From positions 1-62,745 of the forward strand of contig JAKAVO010000008.1 in the NCBI GenBank assembly GCA_021817255.1: 62,745 nucleotides of DNA, given 5' to 3'. Each line of letters starts with the position of its first letter. Positions within the stretch are counted from its first letter, which is position 1. Positions 27,723 through 35,938 of this stretch are shown here, piece by piece. The stretch comes from Thermoplasmata archaeon. Its GTDB lineage: Archaea > Thermoplasmatota > Thermoplasmata > Thermoplasmatales > Thermoplasmataceae. A model generated the notes under the pieces. It had not been told where the DNA came from, did not search any database, and worked only from the letters and a program-made list of their open reading frames with translations. The translations under genes and the position numbers were made by a program.

Positions 27723-28586
27723 TTATTTCCATGATTTTTTATAATTCCAGTATGAACTGGCAAGATTAACTGCATCCTGTGGTGATAGAAACTGAAAAGA
27801 GCGTTTTCCTACTTCTTTTCTCACTTTATTAGTCTCTTTTCTCATCTTTTTTAGATTTCTGGAATGGCCATACTTGCTTCCTTCTAACAAGTTTTTCCTG
27901 GAAGATTTGTTTTCTGATTCAGGAATGGCTGTTTTCTCATATTTCTTTAACCTCCATACGTTTTCAAACGTCATAGGTATATTCAGGTTTACCTCTTGAA
28001 GGTCCATGTATCCAACTGGAGGGAAGAAAATAGTATAGTCTTTTGCAGTTCTGTTAAATCCCATAATTAGCACTGCATTTTCAATATCTTCTATTGGTAT
28101 TGACATCCTTATCTTTTTTTTAATTATTTTTGCTGCGCGTGAACTTGTAATAACATAAATTGTCGATTGATATCTTTTCAATTCTAATGGTGCCATTATG
28201 CCAGTAAGAAGTAATATCACCATAACTCCTGCCACAGAAGAAAAAAAGGTGTACGTATTGAAGCCGAAGTTCTGGCTCTGGGATAAAAACTCAAATACGC
28301 CAACAATAACTGAGAAGGACAAGGGGAAAATCTGAGCTAGAAATTTTTTCTTAAAATATTCCCTGAGTAGCTTATCGGATGGCCTGGATTCCCCCAGAAT
28401 CCTTTCACCTGGAAGAATTTCTCCAAGATCCAAACTCTCTCGTTTATTCTTGAGGCGGCTGGAACCGTCATCCATTGATTCCAGATTGTCAAATGCAGAG
28501 TGAGTTTGATAATTATCAGAATACCGGAGAGACGATGAATTGATTTCTGTTTCCTTCCTTCTTCTCATAATTTCTCTATTTGACAT
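27723..28586 (-). CDS. Membrane protein with a PH-like domain
   Basis: The 287-residue protein has a ~65-residue charged, Ser/Arg-rich N-terminus. Two close hydrophobic helices follow (QIFPLSFSVIVGVFEFL and FFSSVAGVMVILLLTGIM). The next segment (YQSTIYVITSSRAAKII, then SIPIEDIENAVLI) resembles the bacterial PH domains found after paired helices. The C-terminal ~75 residues are very basic (Lys/Arg-rich). The function is unknown; membrane- or polyanion-associated scaffolding is possible. It lies 48 nt downstream of the YchF-like gene and may be on the same transcript. Confidence 0.6.
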   Translation of the reverse strand: MSNREIMRRRKETEINSSSLRYSDNYQTHSAFDNLESMDDGSSRLKNKRESLDLGEILPGERILGESRPSDKLLREYFKKKFLAQIFPLSFSVIVGVFEFLSQSQNFGFNTYTFFSSVAGVMVILLLTGIMAPLELKRYQSTIYVITSSRAAKIIKKKIRMSIPIEDIENAVLIMGFNRTAKDYTIFFPPVGYMDLQEVNLNIPMTFENVWRLKKYEKTAIPESENKSSRKNLLEGSKYGHSRNLKKMRKETNKVRKEVGKRSFQFLSPQDAVNLASSYWNYKKSWK

Positions 28587-28634
28587 TTACAAAAAGCTAT
28601 TAAGTTTTATTTCAGCCATGGAACAAAATTGCGT

Positions 28635-29792
28635 CTACTTCGCCTTCGCAATTATTCTGACTACATCTGAGTCTTTCAGTTCATAATTCCTTCCAAGAAT
28701 CATCTTTGTTCTTCCGTTTATTGCCCGGATAAATCCCTCCCCAATGTCGGTATGAACCTCGAATGCAAGATCTTCTGCATTCTGGCCGTTGGCCATTATT
28801 AAGGCATCTGGGAGAATATTGCCATCTTTATCACACCATTTTGTTTCGTCATATACCGGATATACAACAATCTTATTCATGTTTTTCTTGATGATATTGG
28901 TGAGAACGTCGAATATTCTAAGCATTGATCCTGATTTATAATCCGCTTCCATTCTCAGTATAGCTTCTTTTTGCTTTGGGTTTGCTTTTTCCGTGGCTTT
29001 CAGGGATCTAATGCCCTCAATCAACCCAGCATTAAATGCACGCTCAATGGATAGCTCATAATCTGAAGAAATTATTGTAAAACCCTGCTCAACATAGTTA
29101 TCCCTGTTTTCAATAAGATCCCCTTTATTTAGAACTCTTATGGTTGGCCTTATCTCACTCATCACAATTGCAGAAAATTCTCTTTTTTCTTCATCAGCCC
29201 ATTTTGTTATATCCTCTGTGAAATGGTGCTTCAGGATTATTTCCCTAATGTCTTTCTGCTTTAGGTTAAAAAAAGCTGCTTTCTGGAGGAGCGCTTCCTC
29301 AAGCGTAATATGGGATTGGGATAATTTTCTGGAAAATTTATCCCAGTCGCTGGAAAATCTTGAGGTGAACCAGTTAATAATCTCCCTTTCAGTTGCCTCC
29401 GCATCTTTAACCAGTTCTTCAGGGCTGAGAATTTTCTTATCTTCGCTAACTGGATCCAGAAGATTGATTATGGCCGTTGTATCTCTTAAAGCGTCCATAA
29501 ACATATTCCCCATGCCCTTTCCCTCACTGGAGCCCTCAATTAACCCTGGAACATCTATTATTTCCACTGGGATGAACCTTGTCCCATTTTCACATCTGCC
29601 CCTCCTGGGATTGCAAATTTTCCCAAGTTCATTGTGTGGGCAGATAGAATTCATAAATCCTATTCCATCATTTGGCTGCGTGGTTGTGAAAGCATAATTG
29701 CCTATAGCAACCATTGTGCCTGTTATGGCAGAAAAAAGTGTGGATTTTCCGGCATTTGGCCTTCCGGCAATGCCTATTTTAATTGTTGACAT
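28635..29792 (-). CDS. YchF/Obg-like translation-associated NTPase
   Basis: The 385-residue P-loop NTPase has G1 GRPNAGKST (residues ~10-18), G3 DVPG, and G4 LNKGD, followed by a C-terminal TGS domain (from DKDGNILPDALIMANG). A Cys-rich insertion (ICPHNELGKICNPRRGRC) is characteristic of the archaeal branch. These proteins bind ribosomes. It is the third gene of an operon with egsA and UPF0179, with only 8 nt between the UPF0179 stop and its ATG. Confidence 0.92.
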   Translation of the reverse strand: MSTIKIGIAGRPNAGKSTLFSAITGTMVAIGNYAFTTTQPNDGIGFMNSICPHNELGKICNPRRGRCENGTRFIPVEIIDVPGLIEGSSEGKGMGNMFMDALRDTTAIINLLDPVSEDKKILSPEELVKDAEATEREIINWFTSRFSSDWDKFSRKLSQSHITLEEALLQKAAFFNLKQKDIREIILKHHFTEDITKWADEEKREFSAIVMSEIRPTIRVLNKGDLIENRDNYVEQGFTIISSDYELSIERAFNAGLIEGIRSLKATEKANPKQKEAILRMEADYKSGSMLRIFDVLTNIIKKNMNKIVVYPVYDETKWCDKDGNILPDALIMANGQNAEDLAFEVHTDIGEGFIRAINGRTKMILGRNYELKDSDVVRIIAKAK

Positions 29793-29800
29793 GGTTTATC

Positions 29801-30253
29801 CTAATTCTTGCCATTAACGAGTTTGCCTTCAATCATCTTCATATTGTATCCTTTTGGGCAATCCACCTTATGGGCTATTTTCTTTATGTTGAATTTTACC
29901 TCATCGCCAAAATACGTCAGGTTGCATTTTTCTATAAATTCACATGTTACATAGTCACATTTTCTGCTCCTGAGAGTGAGCGATGATCCTTCCTGAATCT
30001 TGTTTCCATATTCTACAATCAGTTCTTCCTCCATCTCCTCAACTTCTACAGTAGCAACTTTTTCATGATTGAAAACCATACATGGATGCTGCTGTTTCCT
30101 GACTTCTTTTATCTTATACCTTTTTCCGTGCTCCAGATTAAAACATACATTTTTTATTTTACACTCGGAACAGGTCTGCAAAGGCTGGACAAACCTAAAA
30201 ACATGCCCAGCTTCTGCCTGATCCAACCCTATTAAGGATATTTTTGCCACCAT
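29801..30253 (-). CDS. UPF0179 family protein
   Basis: The 150-residue archaeal protein of unknown function carries eight cysteines, including TCSECKIKNVC near residues 27-37 and RKCDYVTCEFIEKC in the second half. This suggests metal or Fe-S binding. It matches the conserved UPF0179 pattern (ISLIGLDQAEAGHVFRF). It sits between egsA and the YchF-like NTPase, starting 19 nt after the egsA stop with GAGGG before the ATG, so it is translated from an operon mRNA with a real Shine-Dalgarno site. Confidence 0.85.
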   Translation of the reverse strand: MVAKISLIGLDQAEAGHVFRFVQPLQTCSECKIKNVCFNLEHGKRYKIKEVRKQQHPCMVFNHEKVATVEVEEMEEELIVEYGNKIQEGSSLTLRSRKCDYVTCEFIEKCNLTYFGDEVKFNIKKIAHKVDCPKGYNMKMIEGKLVNGKN

Positions 30254-30272
30254 TTATTTTCCCTCTTTTTCT

Positions 30273-31331
30273 TCAAATTATACCAGTTAATTTGAGGGCA
30301 TTTTCAGCAGCATTGTAACTCAGGTCCATTTCACCCAGGATCGTAAATCTCTCAGGCCTTATTCTGTGAGCAGTTCTGACGGCCTGAACCATTATGGTAT
30401 CACTTATTCCGTAATCACTTGCTCTTGTCTTTATTCCTATGTCCCTGTATATTTTAGACAGGTTTCTCCAATCCCCGCCGTGCAGAAACATTGTAATTAT
30501 TGACCCTATTGCAACCTCTTCTCCATGTATGGCTTTTCCAGGTGCCATCATATCCAGTGCATGAGCAATCAAATGCTCGCCTCCACTGGCAGGCCTTGAT
30601 GACGCCGCAATTGCCATTGAGGTGCCTGATGCAAGAATCTGCTTGGTAACCAGCCAGACAGATTCTTCAACACCGGGCATTATTAAATGAGATTTTTCCA
30701 TGAGTTCTCTTGCAGCGTATTCTGCTATGGCAGCTGCGCTGCTGCTGTAATCTTCCCCTTTTATCCTGTTAGCCAGCTTCCAGTCCATTATCGCAGTCTC
30801 GTTTGAAATTACATCTGCAGCACCTGCAGAAAGGTACCTGAATGGAACTTTTATCATTACTGAAGTATCAGCGATAATTGAGACCGGCATTACGCCTTCC
30901 TCTGATACAGACCAGCCATTTCTCTTTATGGAAGCTCTGGGAGATGCTATTCCATCGTGGCTCGGTGTTGTTGGGACGCTTATGAGCGGTGCCCCAAGAT
31001 AGTACGCGGTCTTCTTGGCCAGATCTATCTTGCTCCCTCCCCCAACGCCTATGATCATGCCTGCCTTATATTCCCTGGCTAGTTCCGTAACTTTATTGAG
31101 ATTGGCTTCATCTGCGCTTCCAGTTATTATTATCTGGTTATCAATGGAACTGTCTGACAACATATCTGAAATTTCCTTGCCTGCAACCTTAATTGTATTT
31201 TCACCAGTAACAATGCAAACTCTTCCATTTCTAAGATTTTTCTCTGTTACTTCGCTAATTCTTTGCAGAACACCGTGTCCCACGTAGATATCCCGTGGAA
31301 ATTGCATAAACTTAAATTTGTCAAACTCCAT
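30273..31331 (-). CDS. egsA: sn-glycerol-1-phosphate dehydrogenase
   Basis: The ~352-residue NAD(P)-dependent enzyme makes the archaeal-specific sn-glycerol-1-phosphate backbone of ether lipids. Visible motifs are VGGGSKIDLAK (nucleotide binding), SVPTTPSHDGIASPRAS, and zinc ligands in GGEHLIAHALD and AIHGEEVAIG. This gene firmly places the organism in Archaea. Start options are GTG 31337 and ATG 31331; a TATA-like box (minus strand TTTATATTG, centred ~31367) is 30-36 nt upstream. It is the first gene of the egsA-UPF0179-YchF operon. Confidence 0.95.
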   Translation of the reverse strand: MEFDKFKFMQFPRDIYVGHGVLQRISEVTEKNLRNGRVCIVTGENTIKVAGKEISDMLSDSSIDNQIIITGSADEANLNKVTELAREYKAGMIIGVGGGSKIDLAKKTAYYLGAPLISVPTTPSHDGIASPRASIKRNGWSVSEEGVMPVSIIADTSVMIKVPFRYLSAGAADVISNETAIMDWKLANRIKGEDYSSSAAAIAEYAARELMEKSHLIMPGVEESVWLVTKQILASGTSMAIAASSRPASGGEHLIAHALDMMAPGKAIHGEEVAIGSIITMFLHGGDWRNLSKIYRDIGIKTRASDYGISDTIMVQAVRTAHRIRPERFTILGEMDLSYNAAENALKLTGII

Positions 31332-31432
31332 ACTCACAGACTGCTATTCATGTATTCTTTCAATATAAATTTTCATAAAAAATTGTATATCTATTTAAAA
31401 TCTTGACTGGAATACGTTGGATGAACATATTT

Positions 31433-32278
31433 TCAGAACTCGTGGGTGTCAACTGCCATAGATCCGTTTGAAAAGAAACCGTATTCCTTTCTGGAAATTG
31501 CTATCACACCGGCTAACTTTTCTCCCATGTTTTCTATTTCTTCCATCAGTATTCTGTTGAGCGGCTCTTCTGTTATTCTTTCATATATCCTGTAGCACAA
31601 AAGTTTCTTTGCAATCTCCTCACCATGGCCCGTTGCAACAACTGCCCCTTTCAGCCCGCAATATATTCCAGCTCCAATCAGCGGCACATCACCCACCCTT
31701 CCGGGCATCATGGGGGAAGCTCCACCGGTGGAAACTGCTGCTGCGAACTTTCCGTTGATATACGCCACTGCACCTACAGTATCATGGGGTTCTTCCACAA
31801 TGCCATCACTTATAAGTTTCTTAATTGCCTGGTATCTCTCATCCATATTGGTTGAATCTTTTATTGCTTCTATCATTTTTCTGTAAGCCACTCTTGCTTT
31901 CTCCGTTACTGGATCGTATTCTCCATAGCCCAATCTTCTTGCAAATTCTACGGCACCAGGGCCTGATAAAGCTATGTGTGGAGTTTTTTGCATTACATCC
32001 TGTGCGACAAGCACAGGGTTTTTTACCCTCTCTATGCTAATAACTGCTCCAAATTCGCCTGGAACAGCAACAGCAGCATCCATCTGAATGGAACCATCTA
32101 TTCTTATCACAGATCCTGTCCCGGCATTGTATCTTGGATCGTTTTCCATATTTACAACTGCATTCACAGCCGTTTTTAAAGGATCGTCATCTCTGCTCAA
32201 AGAAGCAACGCTGTTCATGTCATCAAGTGCCCTGCCCTTCGCTCCAACTCCTCCATGGCAAATTATGATACCACCCAT
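31433..32278 (-). CDS. Isoaspartyl peptidase / plant-type L-asparaginase
   Basis: The 281-residue Ntn-hydrolase precursor starts with IICHGGVGA and has the autocleavage site HD-TVGAV, making Thr167 the nucleophile of the mature beta chain. STGG and RVGDVPLIGAG follow as substrate-binding loops. It removes isoaspartyl residues or hydrolyses asparagine. A TATA-like box (minus strand TTTTATATTG, centred ~32303) is 25 nt before ATG 32278. It lies next to egsA but is separated by 101 nt with egsA's own promoter. Confidence 0.92.
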   Translation of the reverse strand: MGGIIICHGGVGAKGRALDDMNSVASLSRDDDPLKTAVNAVVNMENDPRYNAGTGSVIRIDGSIQMDAAVAVPGEFGAVISIERVKNPVLVAQDVMQKTPHIALSGPGAVEFARRLGYGEYDPVTEKARVAYRKMIEAIKDSTNMDERYQAIKKLISDGIVEEPHDTVGAVAYINGKFAAAVSTGGASPMMPGRVGDVPLIGAGIYCGLKGAVVATGHGEEIAKKLLCYRIYERITEEPLNRILMEEIENMGEKLAGVIAISRKEYGFFSNGSMAVDTHEF

Positions 32279-32389
32279 CGTTGCATATCCCGAATCAATA
32301 TAAAATTGTGATATTCATTTATAGAGTTATAAATCAGGCACGCGGTTTAGATAAAAAAACTAAATATCCATGATCATATTCACAGAAGA

Positions 32390-32475
<86 letters not shown>

Positions 32476-32640
32476 TAAATCATTTTTTCTAGGGACTGAT
32501 TAAGGAAGTATGCGAATTTCTGCTTGTTAAGAGTTTGCATATGAGAAAAGAAAATATCGTTAAACATCAAGATTAATTCTGTCTGATTTTCAGGGATTAA
32601 AGCCATCATTTCAAGTTAAAAATGTGTTCATTTATCACAC

Positions 32641-33885
32641 CTAGCTGATCTCATAAGAGATCGATTGACCTCGCCCTTCTAATTTCATAGAGAAAAGTGA
32701 AAGTCCCAATGCAATTATTACGCTAAATCCAGAAGCTAATGGCAACACCGATAGGGAAAAGTAATGGATTAGGCTTCCCCCCACAACTGCCCCCAAAGCT
32801 ATGCCTATGTACAAAAATGAGTTGTTAATAGAAAGAGCGATTTGATGGGAATTTTTCGACGCAATATAAACTACTCTTCGCAATTGGGATGGCATGAAAC
32901 CTTGAATTGCCAAGCTAAACATAAAATATGAAAGCAAAAAGAAGAGCGAGGATTTGCTCAGAAAGAGATAAGATATTATTAGGGCAATTGTTGCTACTGA
33001 AATAGAAATCTCAGCCGTTTTCATGTGCCCCCATCTATCGGTTGCATGGCCTCCAAGCATGACCCCAATAAATGATCCTGTTCCAATTAACGCTAAAACA
33101 TATCCAACATCCACTGGTTGCACGTGTAGGCTTCCTGTTAGGATCAAAGAAATGAAGGGGAATATAGTGAAAATAGCTATTCCCCAAAAAGCATATGCTG
33201 AAACAGCAACAACAAATGAGGGACGAAACAACGAAGAAGATCGCTGAATAACCAGTGGGAAATTATTGTTCTCCTTAATTATCTCATTATCCTTCACATT
33301 TATCTTCTGTTGCTGAATGCCCCGTTGTGCCTTATTCCTAAAACGAACCTTAAAAGTTAAAACCAAACCCACATCCGTAATAATTCCCATCGCTGCCACA
33401 AATAAATATGTAACTCGCCATCCAAATAAAAAGCTTATCCATGTACCTATTGGAACAGCAATTGCCATGGATAGAATTAACCCCCCAGATACTAGAGCGA
33501 GCCCCTTTCCTTTCTTTTCCTCTGGTACAAGAGTCACCGCCAAAGCAAAGGCTACAGGCGTAAAAAGGGAAGCACCAAACGCTGAAATCACCCTTGCCAC
33601 TATCAGCATATAAAAATTAATTGCAAATGCTGATAATACCTCACCAATTATGAAAATGCCAAGTGACATGATCAAAAGTTTAGGTTTATGCCAATGTGTC
33701 GTTTTTATAGCTAGAATCGGACCGAAAAGAGCGTATATAATTGCAAAAACAGTGACTAAATACCCAACCGTTTGTACAGTTACCCCAAAACTTTCGGCTA
33801 TATATGGCAAGATACCAGCAATAACAAACAAGTCGGTCCCGATTGCGACCGTTCCAATGGTTAGTAAAAAAATACCTGATTTCAA
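32641..33885 (-). CDS. MFS transporter, DHA1/AraJ-like exporter
   Basis: The 414-residue protein has 12 predicted helices. The loop after TM4 region and the antiporter-like segment SGGLILSMAIAVPIGTWI point to the drug:H+ antiporter-1 group, and a second half begins after a hydrophilic linker (~residue 200-215). It starts with TTG 33885, preceded by GAGGT at 7 nt, a leadered start unlike most genes here. It is divergent from an ArsR-type regulator with an operator-like intergenic region. That pairing is common in bacteria and suggests import by horizontal transfer. It lies inside the tRNA-Val-bracketed segment. Confidence 0.87.
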   Translation of the reverse strand: MKSGIFLLTIGTVAIGTDLFVIAGILPYIAESFGVTVQTVGYLVTVFAIIYALFGPILAIKTTHWHKPKLLIMSLGIFIIGEVLSAFAINFYMLIVARVISAFGASLFTPVAFALAVTLVPEEKKGKGLALVSGGLILSMAIAVPIGTWISFLFGWRVTYLFVAAMGIITDVGLVLTFKVRFRNKAQRGIQQQKINVKDNEIIKENNNFPLVIQRSSSLFRPSFVVAVSAYAFWGIAIFTIFPFISLILTGSLHVQPVDVGYVLALIGTGSFIGVMLGGHATDRWGHMKTAEISISVATIALIISYLFLSKSSLFFLLSYFMFSLAIQGFMPSQLRRVVYIASKNSHQIALSINNSFLYIGIALGAVVGGSLIHYFSLSVLPLASGFSVIIALGLSLFSMKLEGRGQSISYEIS

Positions 33886-33972
33886 TTTTAATACCTCGAT
33901 AGTTTAATAACTATACAACTATATAGTAATGTAGTATTTAAATAATAGTTATCAATAAGAACATGTAAAAGT
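33886..33972. promoter_or_regulatory. Shared promoter/operator between MFS and ArsR genes
   Basis: The 87-nt divergent spacer holds several copies of the half-site ACTAT/ATAGT. It has an inverted repeat ATAACTAT (33907-33914) with ATAGTTAT (33945-33952), and a perfect 10-bp palindrome ACTATATAGT at 33918-33927. A TATA box (TATTTAAA, about 33935-33942) lies ~34 nt before the regulator's ATG. Binding by the neighbouring ArsR protein is inferred. Confidence 0.5.
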
Positions 33973-34290
33973 ATGAGATATTTTCCATCTCCAGAAAAAG
34001 AATCTATTACTCTAGAAGGGATTCTTTACGCATTAAGTGACTCAATTCGGCTTCAGATAGTTATGAATCTTTCGGACGGAACAGAAAAGGGAGCTTACGA
34101 GTTCAAATCACTGTGCAAATCACCAACTCTTGCTTATCATTTTAAAATTTTACGTGAAGCTGGTATAACTAAAACAAGAATAGAGGGGAGATACCACTTT
34201 GTATCACTGCGTTGGGTAGATCTTAATGAAAGATTTCCTGGATTAATGGAGATTCTTTTAAGATCAGCACGTCCTACAGAGAAACAGTAG
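33973..34290 (+). CDS. ArsR-family winged-helix repressor
   Basis: The 105-residue protein has the ArsR winged helix (residues ~15-85): YALSDSIRLQIVMNLSDG, then LAYHFKILREAGITKTRIEG as recognition helix and wing. No CxC metal motif is present in the recognition region, so it may sense an organic or oxidative signal. It resembles bacterial regulators divergently paired with MFS exporters, which is the arrangement here. Confidence 0.85.
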   Translation: MRYFPSPEKESITLEGILYALSDSIRLQIVMNLSDGTEKGAYEFKSLCKSPTLAYHFKILREAGITKTRIEGRYHFVSLRWVDLNERFPGLMEILLRSARPTEKQ

Positions 34291-34379
34291 GAACTTAAAA
34301 CCATGGAATTAAATGCCAGCATAATTCAAGAATTTCAGAAATCCAAGATTGCTCCTTGAAATTAGATGATTGCTGCAAT

Positions 34380-34601
34380 TTATAGTAATTTGATGAATTC
34401 CTCTACACTAAGTTCATATTGTCAAATTATTGCTCTCAGTGTACCTTTAGGCAGTTGATCATGATTAGGGATTGAAACTCTCTTTCCATCTGATTCACGT
34501 TTCAATATCATGTGACTTCCCATCTGTCTCTTGAATACGAATCCCACCTTAAAAAGAGCTTTCATAGCATCTTTCCCAGAAATAGAAGGAAGTTTTGGCA
34601 T
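34380..34601 (-). pseudogene. hicA: hicA toxin with in-frame TGA
   Basis: Reading from ATG 34601, MPKLPSISGKDAMKALFK and GSHMILKRESDGKRVSIP are the dsRBD-like HicA mRNA interferase fold; the His of GSHMIL is the family catalytic His. The frame stops at TGA 34422-34424 after 59 residues (GTLRAII). Continuing past the TGA gives QYELSVEEFIKLL and TAA, which is the normal HicA C-terminus. A single CGA-to-TGA change thus separates an otherwise intact toxin from its last helix. A truncated but active protein cannot be excluded. It overlaps the end of hicB by 53 nt. Confidence 0.7.
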
Positions 34602-34809
34602 TCATTTCCGCGTTTCCAATGATATTTATGTCCGGTGGTATGGCATCTCCATCGGACTTCATGTCTTCTATGAACCCCTGAATGGCTTCCTTTATGTTTG
34701 CCATGGTCTCTTCTACTGTGTGACCATCGGATATGCATCCAGGTAAAGCTGGAACAGTTACAACACAAATTCCATCTTCATCCTTCTCCATAATCACGGT
34801 AAATCTCAT
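34549..34809 (-). CDS. hicB: HicB-family antitoxin
   Basis: The 86-residue protein MRFTVIMEKDEDGICVV...PALPGCISDGHTVEETMANI is a HicB-type partial RNase H-like domain that neutralises HicA. The longer ORF to 34908 is not supported: ATG 34809 is preceded by a TATA-like box (minus strand GGTTTATA, centred ~34835) at 26 nt. No separate HTH or RHH domain is seen, so autoregulation would need another factor. Its 3' end overlaps hicA. A 274-bp duplicate, decayed, lies at 37161-37434. Confidence 0.82.
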   Translation of the reverse strand: MRFTVIMEKDEDGICVVTVPALPGCISDGHTVEETMANIKEAIQGFIEDMKSDGDAIPPDINIIGNAEMNAKTSFYFWERCYESSF

Positions 34810-34849
34810 AATTATAAGATATATTATTGAGTATAAACCTTTGCACTTC
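34576..34849 (-). repeat. 274-bp repeat, copy 1 (hicB and its promoter)
   Basis: This segment, from the start of hicA through hicB to upstream of its TATA box, corresponds without any gap to 37161-37434 in the same orientation. Long exact stretches remain, for example through the codons for MKSDGDAIPPD. This copy keeps an intact hicB frame. Confidence 0.75.
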
Positions 34850-34891
34850 ATTAATCTCTCGATTGAATTCATATTCTCAAAAAGGTTGGTA

Positions 34892-34921
34892 AATCCGATC
34901 GGGCCCACTTATACCTATAAG
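34892..34921 (+). repeat. Putative attR: imperfect copy of tRNA-Val 3' end
   Basis: AATCCGATCGGGCCCA followed by CTTATACCTATAAG corresponds to the tRNA-Val T-arm/acceptor 3' strand and the next 14 bases (25/30 identical to 32446-32475). No tRNA 5' half accompanies it. It marks the distal edge of a 2.4-kb segment containing MFS, ArsR, hicA and hicB. Confidence 0.6.
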
Positions 34922-35239
34922 CAAGCCTTATCAAATTAAAATTTCATTTTATGTTGGGATTTTAAAATTTTTTGGCTCTTCACACTTTTGTGTTGGTCAT
35001 TGGTTTCAGTGATTCCCTCCCGAACACACAATAGAAGAGAAAATAGAAGATTCAGTTTTATGGAACATTACTCATTCCAGACATGTTTCAATAAAGCCTT
35101 TCAACACCATCTGGCTAAGCAAAAAAATGAAAAGGTTACCTGCAGGAAGGCGATGACCCATTTTTTTTAGGAACTGGCAAAAGGTCACATTTTAACCGTG
35201 TGAAATTGCATATGTACCTTTTTAAATTATCTATATATA
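34922..35239. other. Gene-free stretch between putative attR and small membrane ORF
   Basis: A 60-codon plus-strand ORF (34988-35170) has no recognisable features. A small hairpin (ACACTTTTGTGT at 34981-34992) sits after GGCTCTTC, reminiscent of insertion-sequence termini, but no partner end or transposase is seen. A T-rich run lies at 35160-35168. Confidence 0.35.
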
Positions 35240-35466
35240 ATGGAAGGGTTTTTTGGGTTTAACGGTGCCCTGCTACCACTTTCAGTGGGCGTAATTGAGC
35301 CCCCTGTTGGTTTATTGCCATGCTTTCCGGCTATTTCGAGCTCGTTGCAATGGGCTTGGCACTTGGCAACATATCCTCAGGAAACAGATATAAATGGATG
35401 ATCACATTGATATTCCCGGGCACAGTTATAATGGCTTTAGGAAATTTTATTTCGATCGTTAACTGA
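35240..35466 (+). pseudogene. Frameshifted small membrane protein (candidate)
   Basis: From ATG 35240 the frame reads MEGFFGFNGALLPLSVGVIE, then loses sense. From 35299 a second frame (+2) reads through IAMLSGYFELVAMGLALGNI and TLIFPGTVIMALGNFISIVN to TGA 35464-35466. Adding one base to the C5 run at 35300-35304 joins them into one ~75-residue protein with two or three hydrophobic segments. This is consistent with a one-base deletion in a homopolymer. No family recognised. It directly precedes the DtxR regulator. Confidence 0.35.
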
Positions 35467-35490
35467 AGTATTTTTCTTATTTAATTAGAT

Positions 35491-35520
35491 ATACTTAAGT
35501 ATGTTAGTGCTATACTAACA
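35491..35520 (+). promoter_or_regulatory. Promoter and DtxR-like operator
   Basis: Two adjacent palindromes precede ATG 35523. ATACTTAAGTAT (35491-35502, perfect 12 bp) coincides with the TATA-box position 27 nt upstream. A 19-bp site, TGTTAGTGCTATACTAACA (35502-35520), has 7 of 9 symmetric base pairs around a central T. Size and TTAG...CTAA character resemble DtxR/IdeR boxes. Autoregulation of the following DtxR-family gene and its transporter is inferred. Confidence 0.6.
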
Positions 35521-35522
35521 AC

Positions 35523-35933
35523 ATGAAAGAACAGTTTAATATCACCCGCAGGGAAAGGGACTGCGTGATCACGATATATGAAAGCGCTTCTCCGGACTTT
35601 CCTGTCCGTCTTTCAAAAATTGCCACAATTATGCAACTTAAGCCTCCAACCGTTATCGAGATTCTGAAACGGCTTGAGTCAAAGGGCCTTATTAACAGGG
35701 AGAGGGGGATGGTTGTCCTTACAAATGCCGGAAAGGAAAGCTATAATTTCATTATTAATTGCCATAGGATACTTGAAACTCTTTTCGTAGACAGTGGCAT
35801 CGACCTTGAAGAAGCATGCAGGGAAGTCAGCGCGTTTGATTACATGGTAGATTCTGATTCCGCAATGAAACTCTCGACGTTCGTTGGCACTCCAAAGACT
35901 TGCCCACACGGAAAACCAATAATTTACGGGTGA
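35523..35933 (+). CDS. DtxR-family metal-dependent regulator
   Basis: The 136-residue protein has the DtxR winged helix (VRLSKIATIMQLKPPTVIEILKR, residues ~20-44, wing VVLTNAGKE) and a dimerisation/metal segment (CHRILETLFVDSGIDLEEAC). A late TCPHGKPII is similar to the region around the second metal site. Some ligands differ from MntR/DtxR (Cys near residues 80 and 99), so metal choice, perhaps Ni, Fe or Mn, is open. The transporter gene starts 5 nt after its stop, forming a two-gene operon under the palindromic operator. Confidence 0.8.
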   Translation: MKEQFNITRRERDCVITIYESASPDFPVRLSKIATIMQLKPPTVIEILKRLESKGLINRERGMVVLTNAGKESYNFIINCHRILETLFVDSGIDLEEACREVSAFDYMVDSDSAMKLSTFVGTPKTCPHGKPIIYG

Positions 35934-35938
35934 ATGAA

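Noticed and set aside
34988-35170. 60-codon plus-strand ORF near a GGCTCTTC/ACACTTTTGTGT motif, considered as a transposase remnant
   Set aside because: No transposase motif, no paired terminal repeat and no upstream promoter could be seen; left as gene-free sequence.
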